Origin: Hormiphora californensis
Lineage: Eukaryota; Ctenophora; Tentaculata; Cydippida; Pleurobrachiidae
DNA length: 64,000 nucleotides
Direction: 5' to 3'
NCBI GenBank assembly: GCA_020137815.1
Contig: CM035355.1
Location: 4,071,520 to 4,135,519, forward strand
Below are positions 12,060 through 25,606 of this stretch, piece after piece. Below the pieces are notes generated by a model. That model had not been told where the DNA came from, ran no database searches, and was given only the letters and a program-made list of their open reading frames with translations. Within the stretch, counting starts at the first letter, position 1, and each line of letters begins with the position of its first letter. The position numbers were made by a program, and so were the translations under genes.

Positions 12060-12425
12060 TGTTTTCAACAGTTCCTACTCTGATCTGGCCTGTATGGCGG
12101 CGCCATACCCCATTTGATTCTCAGTGCGCTCAGATGGGTCGCGGCGCCAGACAGGATCTGGCCTCCCTTGAATATCGAGGATTGTCTCACAGAGACGTCC
12201 TAGCTTGGGGAATGGGATTATAAAATAGATGCAGTATCTGTCAGAGCATTGGCCTGACAGTGCAGTATGCACCTGACACCTCCCAGTCCCGCGAGTCGCG
12301 ACAAAAAGTACTGCCAGAAAAGCCAGTATTGTCACTGGTACACTTTTCTTGCAGTACGTGTCGTAGCGGCCGGTGCATCTATCAATCTATCATAATCCCC
12401 CAGCTAGACCCCGGGACGTCTCTGG
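12060..12425. repeat. dispersed repeat pieces in MED24/ATF7IP intergenic region
   Basis: About 12093-12165 (GGCGGCGCCATACCCCATTT...) resembles about 13625-13705. About 12355-12425 (GTGTCGTAGCGGCCGGTGCA, then CATAATCCC) resembles 28125-28195. These look like fragments of short interspersed elements that I cannot classify. The remainder of 11946-14100 shows no supported gene. Confidence 0.45.
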
Positions 12426-12879
12426 GAGATATCACACGATGTGCTACTGCAAAGTAGGTCGTTACATCCACAAATCAGAGTAGGGACTGTTTTCGGTCGC
12501 GGTAGTGACATGTGTCACACAACCAGAACTTCTGAAGGAGTAATTCCGTTACCAAATGTTTCACCATGGTGCACCCAGTTCATGGCCTCACAGCACTGTC
12601 CTGATCTTGAAGATTCGAATACAAAGGGGGAACAGGTGCAGCGACGGTATCGCCAGCATTTACATAGCTCCTAATTGTGTTTAGCATTCAGTTCAAACAA
12701 TAAGGAGCTGTGATTCACAGCCATTCGTCTACTTCTACACTTCTTGATAACTGAACCCCCCCCCCCCCCCCCACTGAGTATATTATACCACCTCGATCTT
12801 TTGTTGAGTATATTCAACGACCTTTCTTTGAGCTACTGCAGTAGCGCCAGGTGCATACTCACATAGTGAGCATCCTGCC

Positions 12880-13108
12880 TCTGTGCCTCGAATAATAGGG
12901 TACCCCACGGAATACTTATACACACCTCGACAAGAGAAACAATGATCTGTAGAACTCTCGACCCACATGCCCATATATGCGCCATGCGGCATATTGTGAG
13001 GGCCAAGAGATCTACAGATCATCGTCCCTCTAAGAGAGACAATGATCTGTAGAACAAGACTTGTCGAGGTGTATAAGTATTCCGTGGGGTACCCTACTAT
13101 TCGGCACA
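12880..13108. repeat. foldback with about 70-bp arms
   Basis: The left arm, about 12882-12955 (GGGTACCCCACGGAATACTT, then CACCTCGACAAG), is mirrored by the right arm, about 13030-13106 (CTTGTCGAGGTGTATAAGTA, then CCGTGGGGTACCC). A second, smaller palindrome (AATGATCTGTAGA/TCTACAGATCAT) lies in the loop. A poly(C) run is at about 12756-12771. Confidence 0.7.
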
Positions 13109-14100
13109 GAGAGAGTATACCAGTAGAACTGCATCATGCGTGGCAGGAGGCTCCAACCCCTATAATACATGTATACTCTGTCCTGTCAGTTTCTGGCGGC
13201 ACCAAACCCCGTTTCGATTCTTGCGAGGGTGGTCTGGTTCAGATCGGGGCTGTAGACACCACTAACAGTTAGTGACTAACTTCATCACCCAATTACCAGA
13301 GAATTAAAACGAGATATCTGCCGTTAAAATGGCTCAATAGATAAGCACAAAACACAATCACGTGGCACAATCTCACATACACACACGTGTTTGCAATAAG
13401 TTATTGCCAATAACACGTTGTTGTATCAAAATCCAGCTGTTGGAACACGCGGCGAAAAATTAAAAATCTGATCTTTCATAGAATACTATATAACGTCCTG
13501 CATAAACGGCTGTTATCTGTCGGCACGTCCGCAAAGACTAATTCAAAATAAAATGCAAGGGATCCCAACCACAACAGCCACTCTCTGTCTCTCTATCTCT
13601 CTCTGTCTCTCTCTGGAGCTCTCTAGCGGCGACAGACCCCAATTTGATTATCAAAGCGCTACAGTGTGCTCAGACATGGGATCCGCAACGCCATAGACAG
13701 CTCTGGAACAGCCTCAAAAGTCAAAAGTCAAATTGACTGTCAATTAGCTGTAACACATATTATGTAGCGACACACACTGACAGTGAAACTGACATATACG
13801 AGGGGACGTAAAAATACTACTACATACTAACATAATAAATAGACAGAAATTTTAAAAACAACATCTGCTGGAATTGGCAGGGTTCCACTGAAACCGGTCA
13901 CCTGTCACCAATTTGTTGAGTATACTACCCCTTATACTCCACAATCGCCAATACCATGGATACGTCATATCCGGTCTAGCAAGAAATATATTAGCAGAAC
14001 ACAACACACTAGCGCTCTATACTTTCTGCTTCTCTCTCTCTGTCTGTTAGCACCACAACCCAATATAATCATAATGATAATGCAGTGTCTGAATCCCGGC

Positions 14101-17100
14101 CTATAACCTAATTGAACACGTATCACTAAAGGGTCCTTTGTAGCCATTTCCAGCTACAGCCCGTACTGCAAAATGGTAGGAGCAACCTTTGCTGAACTGG
14201 GAGAGTGTCACCGCCATGGGCATAGGTAGAGCCTTCACTGAGCCGACCTGAGGGAGAGAGAGGGTGTTAGGCATGTTTAACATGATATTAGACATGATCA
14301 TTGACCAATGGCCATACAGTGAGGGAGAGAGAGGGTGTTAGACATGACAGTGAGCGGTATATGAGAGAAACAAATCAAGATTGTTGTGTGCTGTTTGGGT
14401 GCACGACAGATGCAGGGTCTGCGGCGCCAGTGTCCCCCTTTAGATATGTAATTCTATTACTGGGGGTTTTGTTTTTTATACTGTGTGATTGTACTAACCT
14501 CTGTCCAGCCACAGTTAACAGGTGGCGGTATGGGGCCCATAAAAGCGAAGAGCTCGTATCCCGTACATTTAGTTTCGTCCCCTGCTAGCGTCCACATGAG
14601 TTGAATATCACCGTTCACTAGGGACGCCCGTACCTGTGGGTAATGAGTCGTTTAGTGTTTACTAGGGACGCCCGTACCTGTGGGGAATGAGGCGTTATGA
14701 GTCGTTATGAACTAGAAAGATCCACCCGCTGCATCGGATTATATGGTATGGAACTAATCGAGATGCTAGCAATATAGCATTACTTCACAGATCAAGTGAA
14801 CAAGATCCACCGAGATGAGATCTACTGCACGTCAGTAATTTAATTGACGCCCCCATGTTTATCATGCCGCAATTGACAGTTATGAATTGAATACTGTCAA
14901 TTGCGGCAATTTGTCGCAATTGACAGTTGCCTGCAATAACGCGAGGGCGTGAATGATTGAGGTACGAATAATTATAGCAATCATTAGAAGGAATATGACG
15001 TATTACATACCTTAGGTATGCAGTCTTTGATTGGGTTTTCACTACCTTCGTCCACCACTGACAGCGTAGTCTGATCTGTGGAGATTTCATGGGCCGTTAG
15101 GGAGAGATCAGAGGGTTTCTAAAAGAAGTTGCTTAGGTTGAATCATGCAGTAACCATGGTAACAGCTAGGTCCAGCTGTGTTAGTGTGTTACCCCTCCCA
15201 GTCCATACCTTTTATTTGGTTCATAGAGTGGATGGGAGCGGGAGAGAATGATATTGGTCCCATCCCTCCCCCAGGTTTGTTCTGTTGCAGTACTGAAACC
15301 TGGACCGGTGCCATGGGTATCGAATGGATGGGAGGTTGGGAGTGGCCCATGCCCTGCATGGATGCCACTGAGGTCACCATACGATGTTTAGCTGCTGCTG
15401 CTGCCTGGTGAGAGGATGAGGTTATATTAGATTATTGGGGGTGAGGGGATCGGGGTACCGATACGGATCTTTGCCAAGCTTGGGCAAAACCATTTCAAGG
15501 AATAACAAAATCCAGATTTTACCTGTAATTGTGCTTGCTGGTGTTGTTGCTGTGCTTGTTGTTGTGAATGTTGTTGTTGTTGTTGTTGTTGTTTGATCAT
15601 GGCTTGTTGCGCTCTAAACGAGTGTAGTTGGGCTAACTTCTCATTCTGCGGAGGAGAGATAATATGTTTAGTTATATTTCGTGTAACACTCTTTACACAT
15701 GTATATCTGATAACTGGGTGTGTCTTATTATACAGGGGCACGTGCTTCTAACTCTACACTTTTCTTCCTCCTGTGCAGCTAGGCTCAGACTCTGAGTCAG
15801 AGCTAATCGTTAGGCTATAGTCCAATTCTAAATTACAAGTACGAACAATTCTACGATTCCTGATCTAGTTGTCTCACAAAAGACTGCCCTCTCCGAACCG
15901 TGAGGAGAGTTTTAATTACAGTCATATAGTGTTCAACTTCTGATCTAGAGAATCCTGGCAGAATTTAGAGATTATCGAGATCTAGAGCGAAACAAGCTCG
16001 TACCTGATGCATGTGTAACACACAAAACACGTACCTGATGCATTACTGATAGGTTTGTAGGTACTCCCTGGGGGAATGGGGACACTTTAACAGGAGCTAC
16101 CGGTCCTTGAGGTACTGGGGTGGGGCGCTGAAATCCGATTGGGTACTGAAAAACACGATGGGGTTGAATCATTGGACATTGATGTACCTGCTTCTTCGGA
16201 CCCCGACTGTCTCCCTAATACTAGTTCCTTATTAGTTGGCCAAGGGCCCCTACAAATCCCTCAACTACCCCCAAATCCTACAAAAACACCAACCTGTTTT
16301 TTGGGTGACACGATGGTAGGAGGTCCCACACTGGGGTTGACTGTAAAAGATTTGAACTGGTTGTTAATATCAGGGTTTCCAAATACAAAGGATAGAAGTC
16401 CTGCTGCAGTAGCACGTGCAGACTCGTACAGATTCTGTGGATCTGAAATACACGTACATTTTAAACGCACAATAGATAGAAACTGGCTAGAAACTCCAGG
16501 AGTCCTAGAGTAATGTGTTTTTGGGCTACCTATAGAAGTAGACATGACGGTCTATGTCCTAGAGTCCTAAGCAGTCTTTGGTGTGAAGACACACACAGTG
16601 AAGAATAAACTTACCCTCATATTTAGCTGGAATCTTTGGCACCCCACCAGCGAGTGGAGAGGGGCTGGCAGGTGGATGAGGGGCCCCGGTACCCTGTTCA
16701 CCCGGTCCTACTCCATCCTTTGTACCAATCATAGCAAGAAGGGTCTGCGTTCCAGTGTTCTTACTCCTCAAATACCTCCACCCAGTTGTAGTACCAAGAC
16801 CAGCCTGGCTACCAAAATCAACTTTGGTTATTGGTGGGTTCCGGGGTTCTGAGAAGTCATGTTGTGTCACGAGGTGGGAAATGAAGTCCTCGCCCGGACC
16901 AACCAGTTTCTTGCATCGGGGACAGTTTATACCGATGGGCACCTAGGAAAGGGAATGGGGTTAATTTTTGACATGCAACGCAGTCTGTCCATTCGGCCCT
17001 TTAAGCGCCTCGGTGTGAGAGCTGGCAGACGAGGAACATGTCAAGTTAGTTTACTGCAATATTTCTAAATTCAGCTGGGATTTGTTGAGTAACTGAGTTA

Positions 17101-17994
17101 TACTCAACAACCTACTGAGAGGGCATCATGGGATTGTGAAACGCAAATCAACCTCATCCCCCTCCACATCTCTGTAGTAGTTAAACCACTAGACTGCCAC
17201 TACATATATCATAACATGAACAGTTTACAGTAGCATAAATGCATGAAAGTCTAGCCATTTAATGATCACCTCTCCCTTTTAGAGGAAGTGACATTGCTCT
17301 ATCTCTCTCACCACAAAAGTGGCATACATTTAGATAAGATAACTACAACATTTAACAGAGACAAGATTCTTCTCGATTTCTTCAAAATCTCGATCTCGAT
17401 CTTTAGTTGTTACCTAAAGATCGAATCGAGATCGAACAAGAATCGCCGGTTCCTAAAAGATTCTTTACTTACTGATAGACTCTTTCCTCCGTCCTGCATT
17501 GAGAGTGGTGACGATACTGGTAGTGGCATTACCGGGTTGTTTTGTACTGAAGAAAGGGTGTGTGTTAGTTAATTATAGTCGTGTTTGAAGAGTACGGCCC
17601 GGGGTTGGTAGCTTAGCTACCCCCTTGCTAGTAACCAAGACCAAGGAAAGCCGAAAGGGGGAGTTTTGTTCGACTCCCCTAGATCAGTTATTATAGATCA
17701 AGGGTAGGGGTGCACTATCCAATATATGAATATGAAACGTATCCTACATAGCTATGTAGGATAAGCATAGGGGAGCTTTTGCTCTCTAAAGATGATCTCT
17801 ATATCATGTGAAAAAGATCTTTCATTGTGTGAAAAAAAGATCTTTCAATGAACTCTGATCTGTTTCAGAGGTGTGATGGGTGGTACCCCACTTAACAACC
17901 CTGGGAATCATGCTGCTATTTTCGGTGAATATACCAGGGTTTTCGGGGAATAGAGAGTGGTGTGAGTATAGTATCATTACACACGTCACACACT

Positions 17995-18039
<45 letters not shown>

Positions 18040-18068
18040 TGAGAGATAGAGAGAGAGAGAGATAGAAA

Positions 18069-18111
<43 letters not shown>

Positions 18112-18116
18112 AGAAA

Positions 18117-18198
<82 letters not shown>

Positions 18199-20769
18199 GA
18201 GAGAGAGATAGATAGAGAGATAGAGAGAGAGAAAGTGTGAGAGAAAGGCCTTTCTTTGCTGATGGTATGATGGTTTAAGAAAAAGACCATCGGCAAAGTA
18301 CACAGACACAAAGGGAAGACGGGGGAAGTGAGATAGAAATAGCCCTGGACTCAAGAAAGTGTTTCCACCAAGAGGGAGAGTTAACGACTAAGAAGCATGA
18401 ATTTCATTTGAGCACCAAGCAGAACTGGGTTGCGAGAAACACACACACAACTTTCAAAAACACATCAGAGAGTACCCTCTGAACAGTGCAATTGCAGTTC
18501 TGGGAGTTCTACGGGTTTAATCCGTTAAAAAAATGAGAGGAACACGACTGTGCGGGTGTACCATTATAGTGTTGTGTTGGCACACGGAGAATATGGGAGA
18601 GGGACACAACAAGAGTGGCTTCACAATCCACCACTCCTGGTACACCACGCACGGGTTTAATAGGGCACCAGCTACTGATGAATTTTAAAATATATATGGA
18701 CTCTCCATAATGGATTCTCTTTTACAACTTACAGTGTTGGAATCCAGGTGTCCGTTTAGATCCATTATTTCCAGGGGGTGTAAATCCACCTCCAGTCCCG
18801 TTCAGTAGGTGATGAGGGCTAGATCCGGGTGGTAGACCTGGTACTGCTCCAGCCGGTTGTTGACCCATTGATTGGTTAACTATCACCTGGGTAGAAGGGG
18901 TGTTGGTCAGTCAGGGAGTGGGAGGGGTGTTGGTCAGTCAGGGAGTGGGAGGGGTGTTGTTGATTAAGGGAGTGGGAGGGATACTGTGAGATATACTATA
19001 GATGGTTGCTGAGGGGTTGCGATACTGGGAGATTTACACCACTGTGCCTTCTAGACAGATGAATATATTGCACACTTCATCTACCGAATCCTCACAGAGC
19101 GCGAAATAAAATGACGGTGTCGGGTGTGAGCAGCACAAATAGGGACTTGTTGATAATAGTAAAACACGAGTAATTTTGGTACATGGATATTAGTGGTTTC
19201 AGTTTTATCATAACACGTGTGTTTCTGTGAAATCTAACCTGTGTTAGAAGAGACTCAATGAGAGCGAGACTGAGGGCTGGTGCCTGACCATTCTCCTGGG
19301 GACTTAACATGCTCGGTGTCAGTGGAGGTCCGCCAGATGGCGGGGCTGTTGGGGGCCTCTGGAGCCCATAGTGGCCCTGCTGCTGCTGGTGGTGATGTTC
19401 CATGTTGGATAGAGATGGGGGGAGGGGTACTGAGAGTGGTATGGGTGCAGACAGGGACATTGGCATCGAACTGGCTATCGAACTTGCTATCATGTGGGCG
19501 TCCTGGGGGTAGAATTAGGGGTTAGGGGCGTCCTGGGGGTAGAAGTAGGGGTTAGGGGCGTCCTGGGGAATTAAGAAATTAGGAGAAGTTTTATATCCAT
19601 AAAAGGATAAAAATTGACATGATCATATCCAGTGGTTGTTGTTTGTGCCTCCCACTTCCAACCCACATGGCTGTTTCATGGTCCAGCGTGACCAGATCAT
19701 CAATCCGTTATGATGAGATCAAGATTCATACGGTCATATCTAATTTAGATTCTAAAGGTTGTCCTGTCAGGGATCATATCTAAATCTGCAGAGCACCCAC
19801 CTTCAGTAATTGTTGCTGCTGCATTTGTTGAACTTGATGTTGTTGTTGTGCTTGTTGATGTTGCTGCTGGATTTGTTGAACCTGCTGCTGCTGAACTTGT
19901 TGTTGCTGTTGCTGTTGTTGCGTTTGTTGATGTCCTCTATCAATATCGCCCTCATCTATCACTGTTTCTGTTGTCTCGTGTTGGGAGGGTGGCCCTGACC
20001 CTCCGTTGTTCTGATCCTGTTGCTGGTATTGTGATGGAGAGGAGGTTGAGCTCATCTTACTATCTTCATCGCCTGGATAGGAGGAAGGGGAGCTTTAAAT
20101 ATTGTTGTGAGCTGTGAGGAAGGAGAGTTAGTTGTGAGCCGTGAAGGGCTCTTGGTTACGAGGTTACCCCTCCCTTGCCAGCGCGAGGGGTTATTTCGTA
20201 ACCAAGAGGGGCTCGGGATTCTTTCTCTGGGAGAGAGAGGAAGGGAAGGGGGAGCTTTATAACAGTTTAAGATCCGACTGGTTTTAATAGCAGAGGAAGG
20301 GTTTAGAGTTATGTATGTTAGGGGGTGGGATCCTTCTTCAGAAGACAAGGGATGGGGAGCACATTTTATTCGTCCTGCAAATCAGCCAGTAAAGAACTAC
20401 AGAACTAGAGAACTACAGAACTAGAGAACTACAGAACTACACCCCTCCTCATTTTATTAACTTACATGCAACAAGAAGGTCAGATGACTCAAGGTTATCA
20501 GGTGATATAGATCCCCCACTATCTGACAACTTCCGCTTTTTATTACCCTGAATTTATTAAGTTAGTATCGCCCAGGCTACAAGTATTTTGAGTTGCCATG
20601 GTGACTTAAAGTATTCATAATCACACACATATTACAACTTGTTTTGTTCAAACCCTTTTTATAAGGAGAGGGAGGGTCGAACAAGGCAAATTACAACAGT
20701 TCATTTCTAAGAATCATATAGCTCCATACTTACGGGTGGATCCTCTATGTCGATGTCTGTATTACTCAT
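14101..20769 (-). CDS. ATF7IP: ATF7IP/MCAF-like chromatin regulator with C-terminal FN3 domain (14 exons)
   Basis: In animals this family bridges the histone H3K9 methyltransferase SETDB1 to repressors. Exons from the start: 20734-20769, 20466-20547, 19801-20072, 19239-19502, 18733-18886, 17473-17546, 16615-16942, 16294-16442, 16035-16145, 15523-15645, 15209-15404, 15011-15075, 14499-14633, 14101-14247. All phases close, giving 711 residues. The last two exons form a fibronectin type III domain; VKALPMPMAVTLSQF and YHFAVRA match the ATF7IP FN3 closely. Upstream are a KKRK basic motif, long Gln tracts and Pro/Ser-rich sequence. Exon 7 encodes a single Cys2His2-like finger (CPRCKKLVGPGEDFISHLVTQH) that I do not know from vertebrate ATF7IP. 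The protein is shorter than vertebrate ATF7IP, and the assignment rests mainly on the FN3. It is convergent with MED24. Confidence 0.8.
18000..18244. repeat. (GA)n-rich microsatellite, ATF7IP-like intron 5
   Basis: Interrupted GA repeats on the + strand in the intron between exons 17473-17546 and 18733-18886. Long Ser/Leu frames on the minus strand are microsatellite translations. Confidence 0.9.
20639..20689. mobile_element. 51-bp hairpin transposon with perfect 8-bp target duplication
   Basis: Begins TTGTTTTGTTCAAACCC and ends GGGTCGAACAAGGCAA. It is flanked by ATTACAAC at 20631-20638 and 20690-20697. It lies upstream of exon 1 in the first intron of the ATF7IP-like gene (between exons 1 and 2). 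Confidence 0.85.
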
Positions 20770-21289
20770 GCTTACTAACACCATTCCTAGTGCAACACAT
20801 ATCGGTTTATATTATATTGGTTTATTAGCATGGAGTTATTAGCATGGAGTTATTAACATGAAGGGTGGGGTGAATTATTTTAGTTCTATAATAATGCTGA
20901 ACACATTTGGTAGCAGGCATTAACAGGTGGGGTGAATAGAAGTTATAACATGTTGAACACATCAAATAATGTAACTATGAAGATTTAACATAGCTAGGGA
21001 GATTTGAATGAAGAATTATCAAACCGCGGGAGCAGTGGACATCATATTCTACTACCAGGCAACTTCAACGCATTGGGATTCTAATAGATGCTGCTGCTGC
21101 TGCTGCAGTGGGAACTGGGACCCACAGAAAACTGGCAAGGAGTACAACTTTGTGTTACTGCACCATGAACGCCCCCCTGCCCATATAATATTCAACTAGC
21201 AGTAGTAATAATTCGGGGTTTTCGATTGTGTAAGAGACAGACAACTATATCAGCTAGAATTATAGGGAGAGAGTGGGCTGCAGTTGTCC

Positions 21290-21518
<229 letters not shown>

Positions 21519-22445
21519 CGTATAGAACAAGACCATTGTTCAATCCTAACTATACTTTGATGCGTGTACGGAGAGCTTGCGATAACAGGTGGTGGAAAAT
21601 AGATGGATAGAAAGAAATAGAATGAGAGCAAGGAATGAATGCATTCGCCAAGAGAAAGTTCCTTGCTCTCATTCTCAGAAAAAAATCATGGATCATAGCG
21701 GAGGCAGGGAGAGAATAGAGGAATCTTTCCTAGTTAAAGTAACAATCTCACCTGCTCTCTCCTAGTTAAAGTAACGATCTCACCCTGCTCAGGTAAGGAG
21801 AGGGCGGAACCGAAACGATTCTTAGGGTCAGAGTGAGCGAATATAGGACATCTGTATGTTTATGAAAGACACATAAAAAAGGGATTGTTATTTGTTAGGG
21901 CTGACCGACTTGAAACAATTCAAAGACACTTTTAGGTGAAGGTTTGGTACCGGTGTTATTGCAGTACTTCCTCCACAGGGTGAGATTGTTACTTTAACTA
22001 GAAGAGAGCAGGAGAGATTGTTACTTTAACTAGAAGAGAGCAGGAGAGATTGTTACTTTAACTTGTAGTACTGCCTTACTTTTGTTTATTTATTCCCTTT
22101 TAGAATTAGACATTCATTCCTTTTGCGGTTTCTAATACCCGCACTTGTGTTTCCGGCCGGTAAGTTTTAATAAAACACTTTCGTAGCGGCGGAAGAGAGC
22201 TGATATTATATTGTCGACACTAGAACGTGACCAGTATAACAGCTGGTATAATACCAGGCTACCGAGTCCACCCTCTGTAGTAGACATAGATTCAGCTAGA
22301 ACATTCAGGGGTCACATCACGTGACATTAGAGGTAGGTACCATGCTACAATGTCTACTTCCCTGTATAATACAATTGCCTTGCTCGACCCTGTGAGCAAA
22401 ACAAATATAAACGTGGTATACCTGCACTGTGGTACGTGGCCGCAT

Positions 22446-22551
22446 CGAAACTGTGTGTTCGACCAACGTCACGTGATGTAGAATTAGCTGGCATGTTATA
22501 GCTGTACACATGATGAGATCACGTGACTTTTGGTCGAATACAGTTTCTCTG
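22446..22551. repeat. hairpin MITE-like element with CACGTGA motifs
   Basis: GAAACTGTGTGTTCGACCAA near 22447 is mirrored by TTGGTCGAATACAGTTTC ending near 22550. Both arms continue with a TCACGTGA motif. The element is about 105 bp. No target duplication is apparent. Confidence 0.6.
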
Positions 22552-22732
22552 AACACACACAGGTAGAATTTTACACGTGTTTATATTCGGAAGAAGACGG
22601 AAGTTACAATACAAACCCACCTCTAACATATCACGTGGTGTGTGGGCCACATGTGGGGGGCCAGATGGGGCTCCCTCAATTTCCGTGAAATACAAACACA
22701 CACACACACCGTATCTCATGTAGGTACGTGAG

Positions 22733-22734
<2 letters not shown>

Positions 22735-22773
<39 letters not shown>
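22735..22773. repeat. 39-base poly(C) run
   Basis: Pure C. The poly-Gly open frames crossing it are artefacts. From 22775 to 24040 I see no gene, repeat of note or RNA. Confidence 0.85.
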
Positions 22774-22774
<1 letters not shown>

Positions 22775-24043
22775 CTCATAGCATGTGAAACGGCTGATAC
22801 TGTTACTAAAAGGCCGCAAAATACACACAGAGTAATTGTGTGTAGGCCTGTCGCCTGGCCTATATTTTCCGGCCTGTGCATTGAATGGTGTGATAGTGCA
22901 GTGTCGACCATTATACATGAGAATCTCCATGCGGCTGGTACACCCACACACACAGCAACTTAATTTGCTTTTCTGAGAAAAAGAAGCAATTTCTTTCTAA
23001 AGTATCACTTCTTTGATGTAAAATGAGATGTGATGAAGGTATCTTTTCTTTCTAAAATGAGATGTTTTGTTTACTCAACATCTCTTTTTTTTCTTTTTTT
23101 TGTCTCTTCTCCGTCTTCACAGAACAAGTTAAGTTCGACAGACGATTACCGAGAAATATATTCCATGCCACGGCCACTAAACGGTTCTTTCTCGGAAAGA
23201 TAGCTCTCTGATGTTTTAAGATCCAAGTCATCAACTAGCTTCAATGTGTGTGGGATAAATTTTCTACAGTGGACTGAATTTTCGAAACAGTGGACTGAAG
23301 TCGAAATTCTTACATGACTGTTTACAGTTTAGACCAAATACAGTCGGGGACCGGGATATACTCAATTTCTACAAAGTCTGGATTGAGTGGACTCAGTAAG
23401 CCGTCTACAAAAATGAACAGTTGAAATATACTACACCAGCTCCTGAATTCGACATTTTTAGTATGTGTAGGAGGATAGATGTTCACTCCCACCACCACGA
23501 TTGTCCCACAAAAGACTGCCCTCTCCGAACCGGGCCAAAATCACAGTAATGTAGTACACCACTTCTTCAAAAGTCTCTCATTATACACGTGTAATTATCA
23601 TGTACGTGGGGCTCTTGTGTTACAGCGAGGCCCCGGCCACTTCTCTGACTAAGTGTGCTACTGTGATACCGGATACGGGAGCCACGTAAGTGTGACCCCC
23701 TTGTGTTGATCTACCGAACTCTCACAGTTCACACTCACAGAGACGAGATCATTTTATGAATTAAAATGTCGGTGTGGGCCACACAAGGACCCCCTCCCCC
23801 ACATGAGAGAGAGAAAGATTCTATCTTCTTACTTTGAAGCTGAAACTATAAAATTCAGATTCCTGGAAAGCAATATTTCTGCTGTGAAATGGTTATCTAA
23901 TAATTCATGTCTTTTCCGTTGACTTCTTATGAATACATATGAAGGCCAGATGGGGCTGCAGATAAGAGACATAAAAACCTGAAATTTAATATACCTCCGT
24001 TACGGAGGCTCCGTAGCTCCATAATTCACGCGTGATAATATAC

Positions 24044-25606
24044 AAGGTGGGCCACGGATTGTTGGTAAGGGTTAGCGAGTTGTCCCGTCAAAACGGTGAT
24101 AGTTGCGAGAATAAAAATTATGGGAAAACTCTGGATCAATTTCTTGGTAACTTTTTCCATAATTTTTTGTCAAAAATTCGAAAATTCATTTTTCATTCCT
24201 TCATTCATTTCTCGTTCATTTATGATTTGAGCATCCTAATTTTCCATCATGGTGCTATTTTTCTTTGGCTTGAATTTATCTTTCCAATGAACACCATAAA
24301 AATGAAATTGAAGCACCAGGTCACGTTGCAGTTGAGAAAATGCTCATGCATGATTTTGGCTCTTCCTGCGACTTTCAATGAGCTGTATCACGGCTCCCTT
24401 TTGTTCAATCTTTTTCAAAATTTGGGTGAACATTGGATAAACAAAGATCTTTGCTCACAAGAAAAATCAAGGTCAAAACTCAAAGTTCATTTTTCATTTT
24501 TGGTAGTTCATTCCACTCATTCAGGAACTAACATCCCTAAAGTCATGAAAAGTTTTGGGTTTTGTTTGGCCTATGCTCTGCAATGCCAGAGAGATGTAGT
24601 AGCGTGTCTCCGGGCTAGTTTTTGGGTGTCCATGTGATCATGATGATACCTGACACCTTATTTGGGCCATAATTAAGAAATTTTCTCAAGTTGAAGCATG
24701 TGACTTGGGTTTTCTGTGATTGATATCGTGAAACAATGTTATGGGATCCCATAGCACCCCTAAAATGATGATTTATTCAACAAAATGAGTTGATTTATTA
24801 TTGAAAAGATTTAAACCGAAGACAAACTCAACTAAACGAACAATTTCGATCATAAATTAACTCATTTTGTTGAATTAATCATCATTTTAGGGGTGCTATG
24901 GGATCCCATAACATTGTTTCACGATATCAATCACAGAAAACCCAAGTCACATGCTTCAACTTGAGAAAATCTCTTAATTATGGCCCAAATAAGGTGTCAG
25001 GTATCATCATGATCACATGGACACCCAAAAACTAGCCCGGAGACACGCTACTACATCTCTCTGGCATTGCAGAGCATAGGCCAAACAAAACCCAAAACAT
25101 TTCATGACTTTAGGGATGTTAGTTCCTGAATGAGTGGAATGAACTACCAAAAATGAAAAATGAACTTTGAGTTTTGACCTTGATTTTTCTTGTGAGCAAA
25201 GATCTTTGTTTATCCAATGTTCACCCAAATTTTGAAAAAGATTGAATAAAAGGGAGCCGTGATACAGCTCATTGAAAGTCGCAGGAAGAGCCAAAATCAT
25301 GCATGAGCATTTTCTCAACTGCAACGTGACCTGGTGCTTCAATTTCATTTTTATGGTGTTCATTGGAAAGATAAATTCAAGCCAAAGAAAAATAGCACCA
25401 TGATGGAAAATTAGGATGCTCACATCATAAATGAACGAGAAATGAATGAAGGAATGAAAAATAAATTTTCGAATTTTTGACAAAAAATTATGGAAAAAGT
25501 TACCAAGAAATTGATCCAGAGTGCTCCCATAATTTTTATTCTCGCAACTATCACCGTTTTGACGGGACAACTCGCTAACCCTTACCAACAATCCGTGGCC
25601 CACCTT
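24044..25606. mobile_element. 1.56-kb near-perfect foldback element
   Basis: Starts AAGGTGGGCCACGG and ends CCGTGGCCCACCTT. The two arms, each about 750 bp, face a short centre near 24830. They differ at only a few positions (for example near 24120 and near 24230), with both transitions and transversions. Each arm carries a roughly 200-codon open frame, read + from 24032 and - from 25615, that translates almost identically. I do not recognise it as a protein. No clear target duplication flanks the ends. Low arm divergence implies a recent origin or ongoing conversion. Confidence 0.85.

Noticed and set aside
22519-22953. Poly-Gly frames on the minus strand
   Set aside because: Produced by the 39-base C run. 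The flanking residues resemble nothing, and part of the sequence is a hairpin repeat.
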